NCBI GenBank assembly: GCA_030263555.1
Contig: SZPE01000125.1
Coordinates: 1-10,145, forward strand
Direction of reading: 5' to 3'
From: CFX2 sp014338005
GTDB taxonomy: Bacteria; Chloroflexota; Anaerolineae; Aggregatilineales; Phototrophicaceae
Length of the DNA stretch: 10,145 nt
The notes under the pieces were generated by a model. That model was not told the origin of the DNA, ran no database searches, and saw only the letters and a program-made list of their open reading frames with translations. The position numbers and the translations under genes are program-made. The first letter of the stretch is position 1, and each line of letters begins with the position of its first letter. This document shows positions 7,101 to 10,145 of this stretch, one piece after another.

Positions 7101-8865
7101 CATCGCGTTTTTAAACTCGTGTCATTACCTGGAAATCAAAATCGGCCAGGGCGCAAAACCCGGCGAGGGCGGCCAGCTCCCCGGTTATAAAGTCACCGAA
7201 CAGGTGGCCGCCGCCCGCCACACCCGCCCCGGCATTGATCTGATCTCCCCCAGCAACAACCACGACCTGTATTCGATTGAAGACCTGGCGCAGCTGATTG
7301 ACGAACTAAAAACCGCCAACCCCAATGCGAAGGTATCGGTCAAAATCCCGGTCGTGCCGGGTGTGGGCGTCATCGCCGTCGGCGTGGCGAAGGCCGGCGC
7401 GGACATCATCAACATCGCCGGCTACGAAGGCGGTACAGGCGCAGCCCGGATGCACTCGCTCCGGCATGTCGGCCTGCCGGCAGAAGTGGGCGTCTGGCTT
7501 TCCCACCGCGCGTTGTGCGAAAGCGGCCTGCGCGATAATGTGGAACTGTGGTGCGACGGCGGCATGAAAAGCGGGCGCGACGTGGTGAAGATGTTATGCC
7601 TGGGTGCAAACCGCGTCGGCTTCGGCACGCTGGCGATGGTGGCGGTCGGCTGTACCATCTGCCGCAAATGTCACGAAGGCACCTGCCACGTCGGCATCAC
7701 CACGCACATCAAAACCAAAGAAGAAGCCGCGCTTAAGGGCATCAAACACTTCGAGCCGCGCGATTACGAAAACGCCGTCCAGGGCATCTGCAATGTCTTT
7801 CACATGCTGGCGGACGACATTCGTTACTGGACGGCGCAGTTAGGCTTCACTCGCACGCAAGACCTGGTGGGCCGCGCCGACCTGCTCCAGCAGATCGCCC
7901 TGCACGACCGGGTTGACCTGACGCCGCTGCTCCAGCGCGCGCCGCAAAACCAGAAGCAGCGGCTTCAGCCCGGCGTGGGCCGACGCCTGACGCGCCCGCG
8001 CAACACCCTCAGCAAGCAGCTTACGGCCATCATCGCCGAACACGCCGAACGCGGCGACACCGAACTGACCTACGATGACGAACAGGTGATGGCGATGGAT
8101 CGCGCGCTCGGCACGCACCTGGCCGGGGCGCTCAAACGCGGCGCTTTCCCCAACGCCGACCTGGTGGACGCCGTACACCTCACTTTCAGCAACTCGGCTA
8201 TCCCCGGCAACGGGTTAGCGGCTTTCATTGACGCGCCGATTGAAGTGCTGGTGGAAGGCGGCGCGCAGGATGGCGTCGCCAAAGGCGCGCGCGGCGGTCG
8301 CGTGACCATCCTCAAAGGGCTGAACCATAACGGCCAGCGGCTGGACGGTTCGGTCGGCAAAAGTTTCGCCTACGGCGCGCAGGACGGCCTGTTTATCGTC
8401 CAGGGCAACGCCGACACCCGCGCCTGCATCCGGTTGAGCGGCGCGGATGTGATCTTCGGCGGCGAAGTTAAAGAGCCGCTGCATGACGAACTGGGCGGCA
8501 TCGGCGCGCGCGCCAACCTCAAGGGCTACGCCTGCGAATACATGACCTCTGGCCGCGTGTTGATCCTGGGCGACCCCGGCCCCTGGATGTGCGCCGGCAT
8601 GTCCGGCGGCGTCATTTACCAGCGCGTGCAGCCGGAGATGAACCTCACCATCGAGGCCATCAGGCGGCGCATCGCTGCCGGCGCGACGGTAGACATTTTC
8701 CAGCTTGACGAGCAGGGCGTGGCCGACGTAACCGAACTGCTGCGGCACTACATCCAGACGTTGGAAAACAACAACCAGCCGGAAGCGGCCCAGCACCTTT
8801 ACGGGCTGCTGGCGCACCCACAGGCGCATTTTGTGAAAATCGCGCCGCCGACTCGCAAAAATTAG
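4183..8865 (+). CDS. gltB: Glutamate synthase large subunit-like protein (GltB family, single-chain variant)
   Basis: A 1560-residue enzyme-like protein that would hydrolyse glutamine and pass ammonia to 2-oxoglutarate to form glutamate. Domains in order: class II glutamine amidotransferase (about 24-425), with the probable nucleophile Cys24 (after a 23-residue leader needing removal), RYSTNTNP at 227 and HNGE at 247; an Ala/Pro-rich linker (about 427-490); the central domain (about 498-790, NPAID at 552); the FMN-binding synthase domain (about 790-1200) with KIGQGAKPGEGG from 986, SPSNNHDLYS from 1022 and GYEGGTG at 1080; the 3Fe-4S motif Cys1157-X5-Cys1163-X4-Cys1168; and a GXGXG C-terminal domain (about 1240-1510). 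The ATG at 4183 has AGGGA seven bases before it; an upstream TTG at 4120 lacks such support. Differences from classical GltB: CALI instead of CGxx at the nucleophile, SNNHD in place of PPHHD, an extra Cys1160, and the linker. No GltD gene follows, so the electron donor (NADPH subunit elsewhere, or ferredoxin) is open. Confidence 0.88.
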   Translation: MPENDCTNPTPGLHPIDIQERDACALICAVRKGGQPTHGNVKRTIEALTRMGHRTGFVDGEGDGVGIMTDIPRQLWMKKLAKAGLRASLASSRSFWVGHVMIPVAARGNAYALVEQIVQRLADAGLDVLVEEPGEVNRGDLGPNAQKNEPAFWQIAGMNGDVPGHLLETTLFNAQTQLERSLGVHFPSLSAYSVVYKVQGTVEILRRYYPELRDPDYASSVTLGHARYSTNTNPIFERAQPFNAIGHNGEFNTISRMRLEAEMLGIDLAPGNSDSQDVDRVIRALCMNFGLDLIEAMEYIFPPFGHDLIQNAPEIHALYEHIRQAFGPFAQGPAAVVARLGDLCVFSVDALGLRPLWFGESEKEYFATSERGVYTLDSMSVDSKPLAPGEKIAVRITPGHALEVLDYPAIQRHMLARFRERGIQAPDAPAGFWALGDLRSPSAPAYRRNGHTAPAAEPVPVAIAEAEMLPEPLPAVRPAAALPWQERQTPLNTTTMAALGWERFHVAYVEAIAESFKDQVGSLGWDGPLAALSHTRVNLADYFKETVAVVTNPAIDRERERAQFSTRVLVGARPPVDRSPADGDILIQLQTPLLLGGHPSLGESDDMRAAADQHGTLTIEDLLEQFGDRCAIFSLGAALDESIEEALNRLQRAAVEAVRGGIQCIVLDDTDVYSGQRLWLDPLLATAAIDRALRQADDQPNLRRRVGLVVRSGALRDLHDLALCLALGANAVLPYAMYAVGLGLAPRPSRQPLTSEQIVGQLSGLVRIISAGLEKIISTIGCHELRGYGHSFSSIGLTTGVAAYLGTPNYFGSEGRGLSWDALKMDAEERAAEMRGERTGKLANADRLYPKMWKKIEDIAQGEMSLEDYTRDMLELENTMPVAARHIIGLKTVENPPDPNRVDIRIKDHAMPVVIGAMSFGSQGELAYKAYGEAAYHLNIICINGEGGELPDVMGRYPRHRGNQIASGRFGVNIAFLNSCHYLEIKIGQGAKPGEGGQLPGYKVTEQVAAARHTRPGIDLISPSNNHDLYSIEDLAQLIDELKTANPNAKVSVKIPVVPGVGVIAVGVAKAGADIINIAGYEGGTGAARMHSLRHVGLPAEVGVWLSHRALCESGLRDNVELWCDGGMKSGRDVVKMLCLGANRVGFGTLAMVAVGCTICRKCHEGTCHVGITTHIKTKEEAALKGIKHFEPRDYENAVQGICNVFHMLADDIRYWTAQLGFTRTQDLVGRADLLQQIALHDRVDLTPLLQRAPQNQKQRLQPGVGRRLTRPRNTLSKQLTAIIAEHAERGDTELTYDDEQVMAMDRALGTHLAGALKRGAFPNADLVDAVHLTFSNSAIPGNGLAAFIDAPIEVLVEGGAQDGVAKGARGGRVTILKGLNHNGQRLDGSVGKSFAYGAQDGLFIVQGNADTRACIRLSGADVIFGGEVKEPLHDELGGIGARANLKGYACEYMTSGRVLILGDPGPWMCAGMSGGVIYQRVQPEMNLTIEAIRRRIAAGATVDIFQLDEQGVADVTELLRHYIQTLENNNQPEAAQHLYGLLAHPQAHFVKIAPPTRKN

Positions 8866-8877
8866 ACACCATTCGGC

Positions 8878-8895
8878 ATACAGCGTCCGCTGTAT
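8878..8895. repeat. Hairpin just after the gltB-like gene
   Basis: ATACAGC (8878-8884) and GCTGTAT (8889-8895) form a perfect 7-bp stem with a GTCC loop, starting 13 bases after the stop codon. It could end or protect the 3' end of the transcript. No run of T follows, so it is not a standard intrinsic terminator. Confidence 0.4.
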
Positions 8896-8907
8896 CTGTG
8901 GGCGCAC

Positions 8908-8956
8908 GTGGGGGAACAAAGGCGAATCCATCGGGTTCGCCTCTACTATTCCCCAC
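8908..8956. repeat. Long GC-rich palindrome, REP-like
   Basis: The inner stem AGGCGAATCC (8920-8929) pairs with GGGTTCGCCT (8933-8942), with one G-T wobble. The outer arms GTGGGGGAA (8908-8916) and TTCCCCAC (8949-8956) also pair with one bulged G. The result is a two-tier hairpin of about 49 bases without a T tract. It looks like a dispersed intergenic palindrome or a structural 3' element; copies elsewhere in the genome would settle this. Confidence 0.5.
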
Positions 8957-8988
8957 ACAGGGCTTAATGCCTGCGGCGCGCAACCGGA

Positions 8989-9030
8989 TATAATGAATGA
9001 GGTATGCAGAGCTACCGCATAACTAAGGAG
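8989..9030 (+). promoter_or_regulatory. Promoter and ribosome binding site of the short gene at 9037
   Basis: A perfect TATAAT (8989-8994) predicts a transcript start near 9001; the -35 is poor (TTAATG at 8964-8969, spacer 19). AAGGAG (9025-9030) is six bases before the ATG at 9037. The strong ribosome binding site decides for this ATG over the in-frame ATG at 9004, which would sit almost at the 5' end of the RNA. Confidence 0.65.
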
Positions 9031-9036
9031 CAGCGC

Positions 9037-9249
9037 ATGACTAAAGAAGTCAAAATCATTGTTTTTATCCTCGAACGCGGCCCCGGCTACGAAAGCGAAA
9101 ACGTCCTCAGCCGCTCCGAGGCAGAATGGGAAATCGCCAAATTATTGAGCGACGGCTGGTCATTCCTGGGCGCGGGCGGCGGCAAGGGCGCACAGGACCT
9201 TAATGACATTGGTATGGGGTTTGTCCTGCTGGTTCGAGACACACCGTAG
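9037..9249 (+). CDS. Short hypothetical protein
   Basis: A 70-residue soluble protein without signal peptide or membrane helix. It begins MTKEVKIIVFILERG (a likely beta strand), has a helical middle (about 25-40, SRSEAEWEIAKLLSDGW) and ends in a strand (MGFVLLVRD). The strand-helix-GW-strand pattern resembles the small DUF4177-like group of unknown function, but I am not certain of that membership. Promoter and ribosome binding site are both good, so it is likely a real, independently transcribed gene. It is flanked on both sides by GC-rich palindromes and converges with the minus-strand gene at 9363-9695. Confidence 0.75.
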   Translation: MTKEVKIIVFILERGPGYESENVLSRSEAEWEIAKLLSDGWSFLGAGGGKGAQDLNDIGMGFVLLVRDTP

Positions 9250-9301
9250 GGACGGCCTTCTGGCCGCCCGCTGTGCCGGACACGCTGTAGCGCGTCCCTA
9301 C
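9246..9301. repeat. Branched palindromic repeat after the short gene
   Basis: Perfect 9-base outer arms GTAGGGACG (9246-9254) and CGTCCCTAC (9293-9301) enclose two smaller hairpins: CGGCC-TTCT-GGCCG (9253-9266) and a CGCT...AGCG stem (9269-9272 with 9289-9292) holding GTG/CAC. The left arm overlaps the stop codon of the short gene. The cloverleaf-like form and lack of a T tract suggest a dispersed palindromic element rather than a simple terminator. Confidence 0.6.
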
Positions 9302-9326
9302 ACATCATTTTGATACGATCATCCCT

Positions 9327-9350
9327 GGGGGCGAGGCGTGCCTCGTCCCC
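9327..9350. repeat. GC-rich hairpin between convergent genes
   Basis: GGGGGCGAGG (9327-9336) pairs with CCTCGTCCCC (9341-9350) over ten positions with one G-T wobble and a CGTG loop. It lies 12 bases beyond the stop of the minus-strand gene (9363) and 25 bases after the previous palindrome. It could serve as a shared 3' structure for both converging transcripts, though no T tract follows on either strand. Confidence 0.55.
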
Positions 9351-9362
9351 CTGACCCCCGAC

Positions 9363-9695
9363 CTACAAAGACTCCGGGTCTTCAAAATGGGCGCGCACAT
9401 CCACCAGCGGCATTTCATCGTGCGTCGTCCGCACGCGGGCGCGTTCGCCGCAGTCGCCCACCTGCTCGCACCACCACTCCCGTTCATCCCAGGCCGGCCC
9501 CCATGGCCCGCTTTCGGGAAACTGCGCGTGCCACCAGGCGGCGCACGCCTCGCAGCAAAAGTCTCGTTCGGGAGAAGTGCAGGGGTCTTTTTGGACAACA
9601 GTCTGGCGTGTTGGCCGGATGCGGATGTAAAAATCCATGTCAATTACGGAACCGCAGCCGTCACAGATCAGCATCGGGACGTTTCGGACACTCAT
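9363..9695 (-). CDS. Cysteine-rich, zinc-ribbon-like hypothetical protein
   Basis: A 110-residue protein. The pairs Cys11-X2-Cys14 (CDGCG) and Cys48-X2-Cys51 (CCEAC) make a likely zinc ribbon or treble-clef site; Cys39, Cys47, Cys76 and Cys82 are additional. A Trp-rich stretch follows (about 54-76), and the C-terminus is acidic. No membrane or DNA-binding motif is recognised and the function is unknown. The start at 9695 is chosen for its excellent AGGAGG (9707-9702), six bases away; an in-frame ATG at 9716 lies in the leader. The gene is downstream of, and co-oriented with, a PucR-family gene, but a separate promoter with a G homopolymer lies between them. Confidence 0.8.
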   Translation of the reverse strand: MSVRNVPMLICDGCGSVIDMDFYIRIRPTRQTVVQKDPCTSPERDFCCEACAAWWHAQFPESGPWGPAWDEREWWCEQVGDCGERARVRTTHDEMPLVDVRAHFEDPESL

Positions 9696-9735
9696 CGAAC
9701 GCCTCCTCAAGCGCATCTTTTCGGCGGTTATCCCC

Positions 9736-9764
9736 AGTTAACCCCCCCCCCCAGGCCGCGCCAA
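9736..9764 (-). promoter_or_regulatory. Putative phase-variable promoter with an 11-base G tract in the spacer
   Basis: On the minus strand, TTGGCG (9764-9759) and TTAACT (9741-9736) are separated by exactly 17 bases, of which 11 (9752-9742) are an unbroken run of G. TTAACT is the -10 of the E. coli trp promoter. The predicted start near 9729 gives a 34-base leader carrying the AGGAGG site of the gene at 9695. Slippage in the tract would change the spacer length and so promoter strength, as known for Neisseria porA and opc. The elements match consensus only moderately. Confidence 0.5.
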
Positions 9765-9801
9765 GTGTTGAATGTCAGCTTTCGTCACGCCGAGCGTAAT
9801 T

Positions 9802-10145
9802 TCACCGGCTGATGACGGTCGCCAGAACGCGCTGCACTTTGAGCGCCAGATGCAAAATCAGCCGGTTATCGGCATCATCCAGGTTCATTTCGGTCAGCTC
9901 GCTGATTCGTTCCAGCCGGTAAACCAGCGTATTGCGGTGAACGTCCAGGTCGGAGGCGGCTTTGGCGAGGTTGCCGTTGGCCTCAAAAAACCCGTTCAGC
10001 GTGCGGATCAGCTCGCCCTGTTTGCGTTCGTCGTGTTCCACCAGCGGCCCCAACGTATCCTGGTAAAAGCGGCGCAGGTGTTCCAGGTTTTTTTCCTTCA
10101 ACGCCAGCAGCAGCTGGAACAGCTTCAGGTCGCCGTAAAACGTCG
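9802..10145 (-). CDS. C-terminal part of a second PucR/CdaR-family regulator (runs off the right edge)
   Basis: The open frame continues without a stop to the window end, so the visible 114 residues are the C-terminus of a longer protein. It begins in the family's FYGDLKLFQLLLAL segment, then RRFYQDTLGPLVEHDERK, and contains the PucR helix-turn-helix NGNLAKAASDLDVHRNTLVY and the usual LILHLALKVQRVL ending. It aligns over its whole visible length with the C-terminus of the PucR-family protein at 2211-3872, so the two are paralogues. The ligand domain and start lie outside the window. It is followed after 85 bases by the zinc-ribbon-like gene. Confidence 0.85.
   Translation of the reverse strand, partial: TFYGDLKLFQLLLALKEKNLEHLRRFYQDTLGPLVEHDERKQGELIRTLNGFFEANGNLAKAASDLDVHRNTLVYRLERISELTEMNLDDADNRLILHLALKVQRVLATVISR

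Noticed and set aside
8908..8956. Classical intrinsic terminator for the gltB-like gene
   Set aside because: The hairpin is strong but is followed by CTACTATTCCCC or similar, without a T run on either strand, so it is listed as a palindromic repeat.
8215..8958. 247-codon minus-strand frame over the end of the gltB-like gene
   Set aside because: Antisense to the conserved GXGXG domain; the open frame follows from high GC codon use.
9338..9812. Overlapping plus-strand frames of 141-153 codons opposite the zinc-ribbon-like gene
   Set aside because: The minus-strand frame has CxxC pairs and an ideal ribosome binding site, while the plus-strand translations are low-complexity and run through the poly-C tract and intergenic region.

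Overview
The window is about 10.1 kb of moderately GC-rich bacterial chromosome, roughly 55-60% G+C by eye. The mix of non-cAMP Crp/Fnr regulators, PucR/CdaR regulators, a long single-chain glutamate synthase-related protein and dispersed GC-rich palindromes suggests a Chloroflexota (Anaerolineae-like) bacterium. That placement rests on general familiarity with such genomes and is an inference. There are no rRNA, tRNA, CRISPR, transposase or phage genes.

Left part (1-1660), all minus strand: two consecutive Crp/Fnr-superfamily regulator genes (132-824 and 902-1606), then the first codons of another gene running off the left edge (start codon at 12-14). Two nearly identical Crp-type palindromes (TGTGA-N6-TCAC[A/G]) lie upstream of the edge gene and upstream of the first regulator. 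The second sits exactly at -41.5 of a plausible promoter, the position used by class II activators. The leader of the edge gene can fold into a 13-bp stem that covers its Shine-Dalgarno sequence. The second regulator has its own promoter, with a different palindrome also centred at -41.5, and an unusual cysteine cluster in its sensor domain.

Middle part (1661-8865), plus strand: a small four-helix membrane protein of unknown function, a full-length PucR/CdaR-family regulator with its own extended -10 promoter, and a 1560-residue glutamate synthase large-subunit-like protein (glutamine amidotransferase, central domain, FMN/Fe-S synthase domain, GXGXG domain). No small (GltD) subunit gene is visible. 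PucR-type regulators often control nitrogen-compound metabolism, so control of the synthase by its neighbour is plausible but unproven.

Right part (8866-10145): a short hypothetical gene with a good promoter and ribosome binding site, embedded among three strong GC-rich palindromes that look like dispersed intergenic repeats. It converges with a minus-strand gene for a cysteine-rich zinc-ribbon-like protein. The putative promoter of that gene has an 11-bp G homopolymer filling its 17-bp spacer, the arrangement of phase-variable promoters. At the right edge is the C-terminal part of a second PucR/CdaR-family regulator on the minus strand.

The most notable signals are regulatory: the poly-G promoter, the hairpin over a ribosome binding site, and the repeated -41.5 palindrome geometry at the two regulator genes.
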